From the NCBI GenBank assembly GCA_004557405.1, contig SFDZ01000021.1, positions 1 through 27,750 of the forward strand: DNA of 27,750 bases, written 5' to 3'. This document shows positions 8,219 through 16,867 of the stretch, piece by piece. The position numbers were made by a program, and so were the translations under genes. Every line of letters starts with the position of its first letter. Positions within the stretch are counted from its first letter, which is position 1. A model generated the notes under the pieces. That model was not told the DNA's origin. It was given only the letters and a program-made list of their open reading frames with translations, and made no database searches. This DNA comes from Bacteroidales bacterium (GTDB taxonomy: Bacteria > Bacteroidota > Bacteroidia > Bacteroidales > Paludibacteraceae).

Positions 8219-9115
8219 CTATTTTTCGATTGCTTTTATTTGTTCGAGCACTTCGCGTATGCGTTCGGTGGTTTGCAGCGTGGTGGGCACCAACGGCAGA
8301 CGCAGTTCGTTGTCGATGAATCCCAACATCGATAACAGACTTTTCACACCGGCCGGATTGCCATCGACGAACAACAGTTCCATCAGTTCGGCAAACCGAT
8401 AATGAATTTCGCGTGCACCGGCCAAATCGCCGCGTATGGCCAAACGCACCATGCGGCTGAATTCGCGCGGAAACGCATTGCCAACCACCGAAATCACCCC
8501 GACGGCGCCGAGTGTAATCAGCGGGAAGGTGATGCCGTCGTCGCCCGATATGACCATAAAGTGTGTCGGCTTGTTTTTGATGATTTCGTCAATCTGCGCA
8601 AAGTTGCCCGATGCCTCTTTGATGGCGACGATATTCGGAAATTCGTGCGCCAAACGCAACACGGTTTCGGCTTTCATGTTCACGCCCGTACGCCCCGGCA
8701 CATTGTACAGAATGATGGGCATGTTGGTGGCTTGTGCTATGGCACGATAGTGTTGATAAATGCCCTCCTGCGACGGCTTGTTGTAGTAGGGCACTACGCT
8801 CAGTATGGCATCGACATGAGACAAATCGGTCGATTTAATCTGCTCGATGACGGTGCGTGTGTCGTTGCCGCCGATGCCCATTACCAGTGGCAGGCGCTTG
8901 TTATTTTTGGCAATGATGAATCGGGCTATTTCGTTCCGTTCGCTTGCTGTCAGTGTGGGTGTCTCGGCTGTCGTGCCGAGCATCACCAAATAGTCGGCGT
9001 GGTTGGCTATCTGATATTCTATCAGTTTACCGAGGGCTTCGTAATCTACACTGCCGTCGTGCTTGAACGGCGTAATCAGTGCTATGCCCATTCCTATCAA
9101 TTTGTTGGCTGTCAT
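8219..9115 (-). CDS. dapA: 4-hydroxy-tetrahydrodipicolinate synthase
   Basis: It condenses pyruvate with aspartate semialdehyde in the first committed step of lysine and diaminopimelate synthesis, in the cytoplasm. The 298 residues are standard for DapA. The Schiff-base lysine is K166 in AIKEASG, the catalytic tyrosine Y137 is in YNVPGRTG, and the GTTAE substrate loop is at 47-51. I chose the ATG at 9115 because it yields MTANKLIGMGIALITPF, the normal family N-terminus. An upstream in-frame extension to 9319 overlaps the neighbouring gene and has no DapA character. It starts 16 bases after the DUF6913-like gene and is probably in an operon with it. Confidence 0.96.
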   Translation of the reverse strand: MTANKLIGMGIALITPFKHDGSVDYEALGKLIEYQIANHADYLVMLGTTAETPTLTASERNEIARFIIAKNNKRLPLVMGIGGNDTRTVIEQIKSTDLSHVDAILSVVPYYNKPSQEGIYQHYRAIAQATNMPIILYNVPGRTGVNMKAETVLRLAHEFPNIVAIKEASGNFAQIDEIIKNKPTHFMVISGDDGITFPLITLGAVGVISVVGNAFPREFSRMVRLAIRGDLAGAREIHYRFAELMELLFVDGNPAGVKSLLSMLGFIDNELRLPLVPTTLQTTERIREVLEQIKAIEK

Positions 9116-9131
9116 ATCGGGTTGTGTTTTT

Positions 9132-9710
9132 TTAGGGTTGGCTTTGTCGTATCGCTTGCAAATAGCGAACAATTTCTGCGAATAGTATTTTTCTGTATTC
9201 GTTGTGTATATCTTCGCGTTTGCTGCTTTGTTTGTTACTTTGCTGTTTATCAGATATTTCGATGATAAAATCGGATAGATTGTAATCGTCGAGGTATCCG
9301 CTGATTTTGCAGCGCGCATTGGCGTGCAGTGCTACATAGCGCAAGGGCAGACGTGGTCGTTGTGTCAGGTCGATGACGATGTCGAACTGCTGTTTTTCGA
9401 CTATGGCCAGCACCATGTCGTCCGGTCGTCCCCATAGCGTCGTTTGCGACTTGTCGAATATCACAAAATCGGCGGTTGTAGGTGCCGTGTGCTGTTTTTG
9501 ATGCACATATCCCACTACGGTTACTTGTTTGTTGTCTTTACGCAAATTGTGTGCCAAATGTTCTATTGTGGCATAATTTTCGGCGGGTGCGCACTCGTCG
9601 ATGATGAGAAACGATGATGCGTGTGCATAATCGACAAATTGTTTTTGTCGCGGCAACCGTTTGGCAAATCGTTGTGCGTGAAACTGAAATAGGCGTGTGC
9701 GTAAACTCAT
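9132..9710 (-). CDS. DUF6913-like Bacteroidetes protein
   Basis: A 192-residue cytoplasmic protein without signal peptide. It has a basic, aromatic N-terminus (MSLRTRLFQFHAQRF) followed by a Rossmann-like alternation of strands (SSFLIIDEC, QVTVVGYV, DFVIFDK, FDIVIDLTQRP, CKISGYL). The position between ligA and dapA and the overall pattern resemble the DUF6913 family of Bacteroidetes. The family name is from memory and no function is established. Its ATG overlaps the ligA stop in an ATGA arrangement (9707-9710), so translation is probably coupled to LigA. The last 40 residues are polar and more AT-rich than the rest. Confidence 0.75.
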   Translation of the reverse strand: MSLRTRLFQFHAQRFAKRLPRQKQFVDYAHASSFLIIDECAPAENYATIEHLAHNLRKDNKQVTVVGYVHQKQHTAPTTADFVIFDKSQTTLWGRPDDMVLAIVEKQQFDIVIDLTQRPRLPLRYVALHANARCKISGYLDDYNLSDFIIEISDKQQSNKQSSKREDIHNEYRKILFAEIVRYLQAIRQSQP

Positions 9711-11716
9711 TGTTGATAACTTTTGGTTTCGATAATCTGTAAAAATTCCTCTTCGTCGACGATTCTTACACCCAATTTTCGGGCTTTTTCGAGTTTTGCC
9801 GGTCCCATGTTGTCGCCGGCCAGAATGAAACTTGTGGCGCCCGATACCGACCCTGCGTTTTTGCCGCCGTGTTGCTCGATGATGGCTTTGTATTCGTCGC
9901 GCGAGTGGTGCGCAAATACACCACTTATCACAATCGACAGTCCTTGCAGTGTCGTAAATGTGGGTTGTGCATCGGCGGCGGTTTCCATTTGCAGCCCGTG
10001 GGCGCGTAGGCGTTCTATCAGTTGGCGGTGTTTGTCTTGTGCAAAATAGTTCAAAACGCTTTGCGCAATGCTTTCGCCAATGTCGGGCACGGCTATCAGT
10101 TGGTCGTATGTAGCGGCTGCCAACGCATCGATGGAGCGAAAGGCACCGGCCAATTTTTTTGCGACGGTTTCGCCTACATAGCGTATGCCCAATGCAAACA
10201 ACACGCGTGCAAAAGGCACCTGTTTCGATGCTTCGATGCCGTTTTTGATGTTATGTGCCGATTTGGCGCCCAAACGTTCCAAGCGTGCCATGTCGGGGAC
10301 ACGCAGTTCGTAGATGTCGGCCACGTTGTGCAGCAGGCCGTTGTCGTAGAGTAGGGCAATGGTCTCTTCGCCCAATCCGTCGATATTCATGGCTTTGCGA
10401 CTGACGAAATGTTCCATTTTCCCTTTTATCTGCGGCGGACAGCCATCTTCGTTGGGACAGTAATGTGCGGCTTCGTCGTCGTCGCGCACGAGTGGTGTGC
10501 CGCATTCGGGGCACGTTTTTGTGAATCCCACTTTGTCGCCTATCAGCAGGCGCGCATCCACATCGACGCCGGTGATTTTTGGAATTATCTCGCCGCCTTT
10601 TTCTACATACACCATGTCGCCGATGTGCAGGTCGAGGCCGGCTATGATGTCGGCATTGTGTAGCGATGCGCGTTTGACCACTGTGCCCGACAGTTGCACG
10701 GGGTCGAGGTTGGCCACAGGTGTTATCACGCCGGTGCGTCCCACTTGGTAACTCACCGAATTGAGGCGTGTGCAGGCGCGCTCGGCCTGAAATTTGTAAG
10801 CGATAGCCCAACGTGGCGATTTGGCGGTGTATCCCAGATTTTTTTGCTGACGCAGACTGTTCACCTTCAGCACCATGCCATCGGTGGCAACGGGTAAACG
10901 TTTGCGTTCGCTGTCCCAATAATTGATGTAGGCAAGCACCTCTTGTAGCGATGTGCAGCGTTTCATGGCATCGGACACTTTGAATCCCCACGAAGCCGCT
11001 TGTTGCAGATTGTCGTAGTGATTGTCGCATGGCAGTGCCTCGCCCAACAAGTAGTAAAGATAGGCATCGAGCCCGCGCCGTGCCACTTCGGCCGAGTTTT
11101 GCATTTTCAGTGTGCCGCTGGCAGCGTTGCGCGGATTGGCAAACAGAGGCTCTTCTTGTGCTTCGCGTTCGCGGTTCAGACGTTCAAACACTGTCCAAGG
11201 CATCAGTATCTCACCACGAATTTCGAATTGTGCCGGAAAATCACCGTGCAACTGCAACGGTATGCTGCGAATGGTGCGTACATTGGCTGTAACATCGTCG
11301 CCGCGAATGCCGTCGCCGCGTGTAACGGCTTGCTGCAAAGTGCCATTTTCGTATATCAGCGAGATGGATGTGCCGTCGTATTTGAGTTCGCAAATCACTT
11401 CGAACGGTTCGCCCAAACTGCGACTGACGCGCTCGTACCAATCGGCTACATCGCCGGCCGAGTAGGTGTTGGCCAACGACAACATCGGATAGCGGTGCGC
11501 CACTTGTACAAAAGCGGCATTCAGGTCGCTGCCGACACGCTGCGTGGGCGAGTTCGGATCGAAAAACTCGGGATGCGCACTCTCCAACTGTTGCAATTCG
11601 CGCAATTTGGCATCGAACTCAAAGTCGCTGATAGTCGGACTGTTGAGCACATAATAATTGTAGTTGTGCCGATTCAGTTCGTCGCGAAGTTGTGTTATTT
11701 GTTCTTGTGGCGTCAT
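9707..11716 (-). CDS. ligA: NAD-dependent DNA ligase LigA
   Basis: It seals nicks in DNA during replication and repair using NAD+. It has 669 residues, normal for LigA. The domains in order are: Ia with the YYVLNSPTISDFEFD motif (21-35), an adenylation domain with AMP-lysine K112 in LKYDG, an OB fold, a four-Cys zinc finger (CPECG and a second Cys pair ~20 residues later), helix-hairpin-helix repeats, and a C-terminal BRCT domain (about 585-660). I chose the ATG at 11716 (MTPQEQITQL); the in-frame ATG nine codons upstream gives a non-conserved hydrophobic leader. It is the first gene of the minus-strand run and faces a divergent TPR gene. Confidence 0.97.
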   Translation of the reverse strand: MTPQEQITQLRDELNRHNYNYYVLNSPTISDFEFDAKLRELQQLESAHPEFFDPNSPTQRVGSDLNAAFVQVAHRYPMLSLANTYSAGDVADWYERVSRSLGEPFEVICELKYDGTSISLIYENGTLQQAVTRGDGIRGDDVTANVRTIRSIPLQLHGDFPAQFEIRGEILMPWTVFERLNREREAQEEPLFANPRNAASGTLKMQNSAEVARRGLDAYLYYLLGEALPCDNHYDNLQQAASWGFKVSDAMKRCTSLQEVLAYINYWDSERKRLPVATDGMVLKVNSLRQQKNLGYTAKSPRWAIAYKFQAERACTRLNSVSYQVGRTGVITPVANLDPVQLSGTVVKRASLHNADIIAGLDLHIGDMVYVEKGGEIIPKITGVDVDARLLIGDKVGFTKTCPECGTPLVRDDDEAAHYCPNEDGCPPQIKGKMEHFVSRKAMNIDGLGEETIALLYDNGLLHNVADIYELRVPDMARLERLGAKSAHNIKNGIEASKQVPFARVLFALGIRYVGETVAKKLAGAFRSIDALAAATYDQLIAVPDIGESIAQSVLNYFAQDKHRQLIERLRAHGLQMETAADAQPTFTTLQGLSIVISGVFAHHSRDEYKAIIEQHGGKNAGSVSGATSFILAGDNMGPAKLEKARKLGVRIVDEEEFLQIIETKSYQQ

Positions 11717-11756
11717 AAAAAAATACCTGCAAAAAATGTACAATTCTTCAAATTTA

Positions 11757-11764
11757 CAAAGGTA
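11757..11764 (-). promoter_or_regulatory. Probable -7 element of the ligA operon promoter
   Basis: TACCTTTG on the minus strand matches TAnnTTTG and lies about 40 bases before the ligA start codon. I cannot find a good TTTG -33 element at the usual 19-21-base spacing, so this is only half a consensus promoter. Confidence 0.5.
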
Positions 11765-11803
11765 GCGTTTTTTTGCCGATTTTTCCGATTTTTCTCGAAA
11801 AAA

Positions 11804-11835
11804 TTGTCAACAATGAACGAAAAATCGTATCTTTG
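11804..11835 (+). promoter_or_regulatory. Bacteroidetes-type promoter of the TPR gene
   Basis: TTG (11804-11806), 21 bases, then TATCTTTG (11828-11835). It leaves a leader of about 22 bases before the ATG at 11863. This position excludes the longer in-frame start at 11773, which would lie upstream of transcription. Confidence 0.75.
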
Positions 11836-11862
11836 CATAGTTTTTGCTATTTGTTATCGACC

Positions 11863-13995
11863 ATGAATGAGAAAAACATCACACAACAAAGGGCACGCAT
11901 AGTTGCGTTGTTGAAACAACGACACATTGTCGAGGCTTTTGTCGTTTTGGAACAACTGTTGGCCGAACTCGGCGATTGGACGTTGCGCGAGACGTTCGAA
12001 CAGCACCGAAACACCTATCGTGCGCTGTTGCAATATGCCATCAACGGCATCGACGACCCGCAACGAAACCGCATTTACAACAGTTTGCTGCTGGCATTGT
12101 ACTCCCTGACCGACGCTGTTGCCGAAGCGTTGCTCACACGCTATTCCTCGCGCTTGCCTTATGCCGAAAAACGGCGCATTGTGCCTTCGTTAGCATGGCT
12201 CGACGGCCTGAAAAATGCTGCCGACGATGCCCAATATGATGCTGCCGAAGTGCAGTTGTTCGAGTCGGTGTGGCTTTCGGAATGTTGGTCGGAGCAAGTG
12301 GCGCAATCGGTGGCCAAGGGGTTCGCCTCCGAGGTGATGCGCCATCGCACCAAATGTGTGCTGATGTCGGCGGTAACACTGTCGGCGTTGCGTATGTACG
12401 ACGCCCGCAAACTGACGTTCTTGCTGCAATGCGTTACTCATCCGGAGGTCGAAGTGCGCATGCGTGCCGTGGTGGGAGTGCTTCTGCTGTGTGCCGCCTA
12501 CGACGACCGCATTTTGCTTGACGACGCGCTGTTGGCGCATATCGATGCCCTGTGCGACAATCCGCAATTTGTCGGCGATACGAAACTTGCCTTTTTGAGT
12601 TTGGTGCGCACCACCGAAACCGAATCTGTGGCCGAACGCATCCGTAGCGAAATCATTCCCGATATGATGCGCTTGTCGCCAAAAATCAAAAGCCGACTCG
12701 AAAACGAAGCCCTGCGCGACGATGCCGCCGACGATCGCAATCCCGATTGGCAGCAACTGCTCGACGAGGCCGGTATAACGGATAAGTTGCAGGAGTTGAA
12801 CGAGTTGCAGATGGAAGGTGCAGACATCTACGCAGCCACGTTTGCCAATCTGAAGTCGTTCCCGTTTTTTGGGAAAGTGATAAATTGGCTGTTGCCGTTC
12901 GATAGCGCACATGGCGCTGTAACGGCCGTAACGGGCACCTCGTCGGGACTGTTTGCCAAATTGCTGTCGGCACCGCAGTTGTGCGATTCCGATAAATATT
13001 CGTTTTGTCTGTGCTGGTCGATGCTGCCCGAAACGCAACGCCGCATGATGTTAGATGGCGTGGTGGCCGAGTCGGAACAGATGAAAGAGATGCTTGCCGA
13101 AGCAACCCCGATACATCCCGAACTGTCGGCGCAAAGCGCAACCACACGCTATGTGCAAAATCTGTATCGTTTCTACACGCTACATCCGCATCGTGCCGAT
13201 TTCGAGAATCCGTTGTCGGCGACGGTGGCGTTTTACGCATCGCCGCTGTTCAGTCGTTTGTTCCGACAAACCGTTGTGTGTCAGCAGATTGCCGAGTTCT
13301 ATTTTGCCAAAAATCTCTACGCCGAGGCCGCCATCCAATTCGAAACACTTGTGGCTGCCGCCGGTGCCGATGCCGCTTTACTGCAGAAGTCAGGCTACTG
13401 CTATCAACGTCTGGACATGTACGACAAAGCCTTGGCAAAATACCGGTTGGCCGACACCTGCCTGCCTGATAATTTGTGGACACTGCGTCGCATGGCGTGG
13501 TGCCATCGCCGCTTGGCGCAACCGGCCGAAGCCTTGGCGGTCTATCGTCGATACGACAGGCTGCGCCCCGACGACTTCAACGTGATTTTGCAGATGGGGC
13601 ATTGTTTGGTACAGTTGCAGCGCTACAAAGAGGCGGTCGAAGTCTATTTTCGCGCCGACAATCTGCAACCCGATGCGCCTGCCTGTCTGCGGGCAGTGGC
13701 TTGGTGTTATCTGCTCGACGGACAATTCGACAAATCCATATACCAATATCGCAAAGTAACCCAACAACGACCGATTGCTGCCGATTGGCTGAATTTGGCA
13801 CACGCATGTTATTTGGCCGACTATAGTGGCGAGGCCGTCGCTGCCTATGCTTCAGCCCGCAAAGCCTATGGCTCCGCCGAAGCGTTCCGAGTAGCGTTCG
13901 ACAACGACCGGCAAACACTCGAAGAGTTGGGCGCGCAGGCCGACAAAATCGCCATTTTACGCGAATATTTGGAGTTGTCGGCACTCGATTTGTAA
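11863..13995 (+). CDS. TPR-repeat protein, cytoplasmic
   Basis: A 710-residue protein with no signal peptide. The N-terminal ~450 residues are predicted helical and HEAT-like in feel (repeated leucine- and alanine-rich helices) but match no domain I recognise. From about residue 464 to 690 there are consecutive TPR units (A-x-x-FETLV, ALAKYRLAD, ALAVYRRYD, AVEVYFRAD, SIYQYRKV), so a scaffold or adaptor role is likely. The promoter at 11804-11835 fixes the ATG at 11863 as the start. It is divergent from ligA and is followed by a 111-base gap before the debranching enzyme. I recognise it only as a Bacteroidales TPR protein of unknown function. Confidence 0.85.
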   Translation: MNEKNITQQRARIVALLKQRHIVEAFVVLEQLLAELGDWTLRETFEQHRNTYRALLQYAINGIDDPQRNRIYNSLLLALYSLTDAVAEALLTRYSSRLPYAEKRRIVPSLAWLDGLKNAADDAQYDAAEVQLFESVWLSECWSEQVAQSVAKGFASEVMRHRTKCVLMSAVTLSALRMYDARKLTFLLQCVTHPEVEVRMRAVVGVLLLCAAYDDRILLDDALLAHIDALCDNPQFVGDTKLAFLSLVRTTETESVAERIRSEIIPDMMRLSPKIKSRLENEALRDDAADDRNPDWQQLLDEAGITDKLQELNELQMEGADIYAATFANLKSFPFFGKVINWLLPFDSAHGAVTAVTGTSSGLFAKLLSAPQLCDSDKYSFCLCWSMLPETQRRMMLDGVVAESEQMKEMLAEATPIHPELSAQSATTRYVQNLYRFYTLHPHRADFENPLSATVAFYASPLFSRLFRQTVVCQQIAEFYFAKNLYAEAAIQFETLVAAAGADAALLQKSGYCYQRLDMYDKALAKYRLADTCLPDNLWTLRRMAWCHRRLAQPAEALAVYRRYDRLRPDDFNVILQMGHCLVQLQRYKEAVEVYFRADNLQPDAPACLRAVAWCYLLDGQFDKSIYQYRKVTQQRPIAADWLNLAHACYLADYSGEAVAAYASARKAYGSAEAFRVAFDNDRQTLEELGAQADKIAILREYLELSALDL

Positions 13996-14028
13996 TCCCA
14001 ATATTTATGTTGTAAAACATATCCAAAA

Positions 14029-14067
14029 ATTTGGGAAACCCGATTTTCTTTCGTAAATTTCCCAAAT
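14029..14067. promoter_or_regulatory. Perfect 10-bp inverted repeat ahead of the debranching-enzyme gene
   Basis: ATTTGGGAAA (14029-14038) and TTTCCCAAAT (14058-14067) form a perfect inverted repeat with a 19-base spacer, 39 bases before the ATG at 14107. No T-run follows on the plus strand, so it is a poor terminator for the TPR gene. It could be an operator for the glycogen cluster, or a weak minus-strand hairpin followed by five T residues. The remaining gap shows no clear TAnnTTTG box. Confidence 0.4.
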
Positions 14068-14106
14068 AAAAACCTTATTGTTACTAAATCGCCTAATTTA
14101 TTGTGT

Positions 14107-16095
14107 ATGAGTTACTTAAAATTTGACAAGACACTGCTGACCAATCTCGAAAAGTCTTTGGACAAAGAAATGTTGCGCACCAACAAAGCCGGCGCATACG
14201 CCAGCACTACGATTATCGACTGCAATACGCGTAAATACCACGGCTTGCTGGTAGTGCCGATTCCCGAATTGGATGGCGACAACCATGTGCTGTTGTCGTC
14301 GTGTGACGAAACGGTCATTCAGCATGGAGCAGAGTTCAATCTCGGCATTCACAAATACCACGGCGATTATTTCAGCCCGCGCGGGCATAAGTACATTCGC
14401 GAATTTCATATCGACTCGGTGGCAACGACCATTTACCGCGTGGGCGGCGTCATTTTGCAGAAAGAACGCATACTTGTGTCGGGCGAAAACCGCGTGCTGG
14501 TCAGTTACACCTTGCTCGAAGCCCATTCGGCCACAAAACTGCGCCTGAAACCTTTCCTCGCATTCCGCAATGTCAACGAATTGACGCACGAAAACAATAA
14601 AGCCAATCGCAATTATCAGGAGGTAGAAAACGGCATTTCGTGTTGTATGTATGCCGGTTATCCCAATCTGGTGATGCAAACCAACAAACAAGTAACTTTT
14701 GTGTCGCAACCCGATTGGTACCGCGGCATCGAATATCTGAAAGAACAAGAGCGCGGCTATGCCTACGACGAGGATTTGTTCGTTCCGGGCTATTTCGAAT
14801 TGGATATTAAAAAGGGTGAAACCATCATATTCTCGGCCGGCACCGAACCTATTGCGGTGCGCACACTGAAACGCCTCTTTGCAGCCGAAAAAGAGAAACG
14901 CACCGGTCGAGCCGACTTTTTTACCACACTGAAAAATGCCGCACAGCAGTTCTACAACAAACGTGCCGACGGCTACTATCTGTTGGCAGGCTATCCGTGG
15001 TTCAAATATCGTGCGCGCGACGAATTTATCGCCTTGCCCGGCGCTACATTGGCCGTGGGCGATGTAGATATGTTCGAAAAAATGATGCTGATAGGCGTAC
15101 AGGCCGTGCGCGACTACATCGACGGTAAACCCAAAAGCACACAACTGGAAGAAGTCAGTTCGCCTGATGTGTTGCTGTGGTTTGTGTGGAACGTTCAGCA
15201 GTATGCACAATACACCTCGTTGGAGCAGGCAGCCGAAAAATATGGGCAGCACGTGCTCGATGTCATGGAATTTGTGCGCAAACAAAAACACACCAATCTT
15301 TTTGTACACGACAACGGCTTGCTCTATACCGACGGACGCTACACGCCGGCCACTTGGATGAATGCCATGGAAAACGGCGTGCCAATCACACCGCGCACAG
15401 GTTATGTGGTCGAAATCAATGCGCTGTGGTACAATGCACTGAAATTTGCATCGGACGTGGCGCAGGTGCTCAACAAAGAGAATCTGTCGGATTTGCTCAA
15501 CTATCAAGCCGAGATTATGCGCCAATCGTTTGTATCAACCTTCTGGAACGGCGTCTATCTGGACGATTACGTCGATGGTGCCTACCACAACTGCGAGGTG
15601 CGGCCGAACATGATTTTTGCCGTGTCGTTGCCTTATTCGCCGTTGGAACGCAGTCGGCAGAAGTCAGTGCTCGACATCATTACGCGCGAACTGCTCACGG
15701 TGAAAGGTCTGCGCAGCCTGAGTCCCAAAAGCGGCATGTATCGTCCCGTCTATATCGGCGGCCAACTCGAACGCGACCGCAACTACCACAACGGGCCTGT
15801 GTGGCCGTGGACGACCGCCGCATTTGCCGAAGCCTATCTGCGTGTACACAAAATGAGCGGTGTGGCTCTGTTGATGCGCCTGTTGGCCGGTTTCGAGAGC
15901 GACCTGACGGAACTGACCGTCGGCTGTTTGCCCGAATTGTACGACGGCAATCCGCCTTTCCGCGGACATGGCGCCATGAGTTATGCACCTACGGTAGCCG
16001 AAGTGCTGCGCGCCAAAAAAGTGATGGAGGACTTTGTGGCCTCGCTCAACGAACAGCAGATAAACGACTACGGCATCGGCAAAATTATAAAATAG
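14107..16095 (+). CDS. Glycogen debranching enzyme (amylo-alpha-1,6-glucosidase family)
   Basis: It cleaves alpha-1,6 branches of glycogen or limit dextrins in the cytoplasm. In its 662 residues an N-terminal beta-rich GDE-type domain (1 to ~270: AGAYASTTIID, RKYHGLLV) precedes an (alpha/alpha)6 catalytic domain. The markers are WFKYRARDEFIALPG with the family's conserved Asp, TWMNAMENG-x-x-ITPR, VEINALWYNAL, HNGPVWPW, and an ELYDGNPPF segment near the end. I chose ATG at 14107 (MSYLKFDKTLL); a TTG two codons earlier is less likely. The last 42 codons (15967-16092) are duplicated at 16733-16858. It heads the set debranching enzyme - GT4 - GH57 seen in Bacteroides-type genomes, here split by accessory genes. 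Confidence 0.93.
   Translation: MSYLKFDKTLLTNLEKSLDKEMLRTNKAGAYASTTIIDCNTRKYHGLLVVPIPELDGDNHVLLSSCDETVIQHGAEFNLGIHKYHGDYFSPRGHKYIREFHIDSVATTIYRVGGVILQKERILVSGENRVLVSYTLLEAHSATKLRLKPFLAFRNVNELTHENNKANRNYQEVENGISCCMYAGYPNLVMQTNKQVTFVSQPDWYRGIEYLKEQERGYAYDEDLFVPGYFELDIKKGETIIFSAGTEPIAVRTLKRLFAAEKEKRTGRADFFTTLKNAAQQFYNKRADGYYLLAGYPWFKYRARDEFIALPGATLAVGDVDMFEKMMLIGVQAVRDYIDGKPKSTQLEEVSSPDVLLWFVWNVQQYAQYTSLEQAAEKYGQHVLDVMEFVRKQKHTNLFVHDNGLLYTDGRYTPATWMNAMENGVPITPRTGYVVEINALWYNALKFASDVAQVLNKENLSDLLNYQAEIMRQSFVSTFWNGVYLDDYVDGAYHNCEVRPNMIFAVSLPYSPLERSRQKSVLDIITRELLTVKGLRSLSPKSGMYRPVYIGGQLERDRNYHNGPVWPWTTAAFAEAYLRVHKMSGVALLMRLLAGFESDLTELTVGCLPELYDGNPPFRGHGAMSYAPTVAEVLRAKKVMEDFVASLNEQQINDYGIGKIIK
15967..16093 (+). 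repeat. Copy A of a 127-base direct repeat (3' end of the debranching gene)
   Basis: This segment covers residues 621-662 of the debranching enzyme plus the first base of its stop codon. It matches 16733-16859 at 118 of 127 positions by my count, with no gaps. Confidence 0.95.
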
Positions 16096-16103
16096 GGTGT
16101 AGT

Positions 16104-16595
16104 ATGAAACCGAAAAATCTGTTTATGACCATTTGCATCGTGTGCGCTGTGTGTGTAGTGGGGTGCGAAAGGTACGAAACACATTTGGAAAGTGTAATAT
16201 GGGAGAATGATTCTTCGTATGATTTGGATATCACCATCTTTCTTCAAGATTCGGATATGTGGAATTTCGCATTGCCTCAAACGACACGGCAAACTATTTA
16301 TGAAGGAACGTATTATACCTCTTCACGTTCAAAGGTAAATCGGGATTTACCTTTAGCAGAATGGTGGACTCCTATAGACCATTATAATTGGCGATGCCGT
16401 TCCGGTTATATTGATTCGGTACACATAAAGGATGCGAAGTTGGATACTATGCTCTTAACTGCGGCTTGTGTTCCTCCCGTTTTATGTAATCCCGATATAT
16501 ACGAAAAGCGCTATCAGTCGGATAAACGCATTTTTCTGTTATCTATTACAGATTCGTTGTTAAAAGAAGCTTATTCACAATACATTGAGAACTAA
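16104..16595 (+). CDS. Small lipoprotein of unknown function
   Basis: A 163-residue protein beginning with a basic residue, a hydrophobic core and the lipobox VVGC (Cys at about 21), so it is a probable lipoprotein. The mature part has a strand-rich, Trp- and Tyr-containing sequence (SVIWENDSSYDLDITIFLQD, EWWTPIDHYNWRCRSGYIDSVHI) with four further cysteines and no motif I recognise. It starts 8 bases after the debranching-enzyme stop codon. The DNA becomes markedly more AT-rich here than in the flanking glycogen genes, which suggests acquisition. An in-frame extension back into the debranching gene is a shadow. A typical signal sequence supports the ATG at 16104. Confidence 0.8.
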   Translation: MKPKNLFMTICIVCAVCVVGCERYETHLESVIWENDSSYDLDITIFLQDSDMWNFALPQTTRQTIYEGTYYTSSRSKVNRDLPLAEWWTPIDHYNWRCRSGYIDSVHIKDAKLDTMLLTAACVPPVLCNPDIYEKRYQSDKRIFLLSITDSLLKEAYSQYIEN

Positions 16596-16596
16596 T

Positions 16597-16713
16597 ATGA
16601 AAAACTATTGTTTACTATTCACCTTTGTCTTTGTATGTAATCTGTTGTTACATGCCGAAGATAGTATCATGTATAATTATGATGCCACAATGTGTGGTAA
16701 TGGCAAATGGTGA
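16597..16713 (+). pseudogene. Truncated exported-protein gene (signal peptide fragment)
   Basis: ATG two bases after the lipoprotein stop encodes MKNYCLLFTFVFVCNLLLHA, a good signal peptide, then about 18 residues before TGA at 16711-16713. The debranching-gene duplicate begins 20 bases later, at 16733. The simplest reading is a gene whose body was cut off by the recombination that placed the duplicate there. A genuine 38-residue exported peptide is possible but less likely. Confidence 0.55.
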
Positions 16714-16732
16714 TTCTATACTTGTTGTATTG

Positions 16733-16859
16733 CATGGCGCCATGAGTTATGCGCCGACGATGGCCGAAGTGCTGCGCACCAAAAAAGTGATGGAGGACTT
16801 TGTGGCATCGCTCAACGAACAGCAGATAAACGACTACGGTATTGGTAAAATTATAAAAT
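16733..16859 (+). pseudogene. Copy B: displaced 3' fragment of the debranching-enzyme gene
   Basis: 127 bases, 118 identical to 15967-16093. It still encodes the 42 C-terminal residues with only two amino-acid changes (V to M and A to T); the other differences are silent. The stop codon TAG of copy A is TTC here, so the frame runs on into the following small gene. There is no start codon or catalytic part, so it is a remnant. Confidence 0.85.
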
Positions 16860-16867
16860 TCTTGACT

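Noticed and set aside
9116..9319. In-frame upstream extension of dapA (68 extra residues)
   Set aside because: It overlaps the coding region of the DUF6913-like gene and has no DapA similarity. The ATG at 9115 gives the standard N-terminus.
11717..11743. Earlier ATG for ligA
   Set aside because: It adds nine hydrophobic residues absent from LigA proteins; MTPQEQITQL is the typical start.
11773..11862. In-frame upstream start for the TPR gene
   Set aside because: A clear promoter (11804-11835) lies inside the extension, so the extension would not be transcribed.
14116..15525. Long antisense open frame opposite the debranching enzyme
   Set aside because: Its translation has no recognisable motifs, and the sense gene is a clear enzyme.
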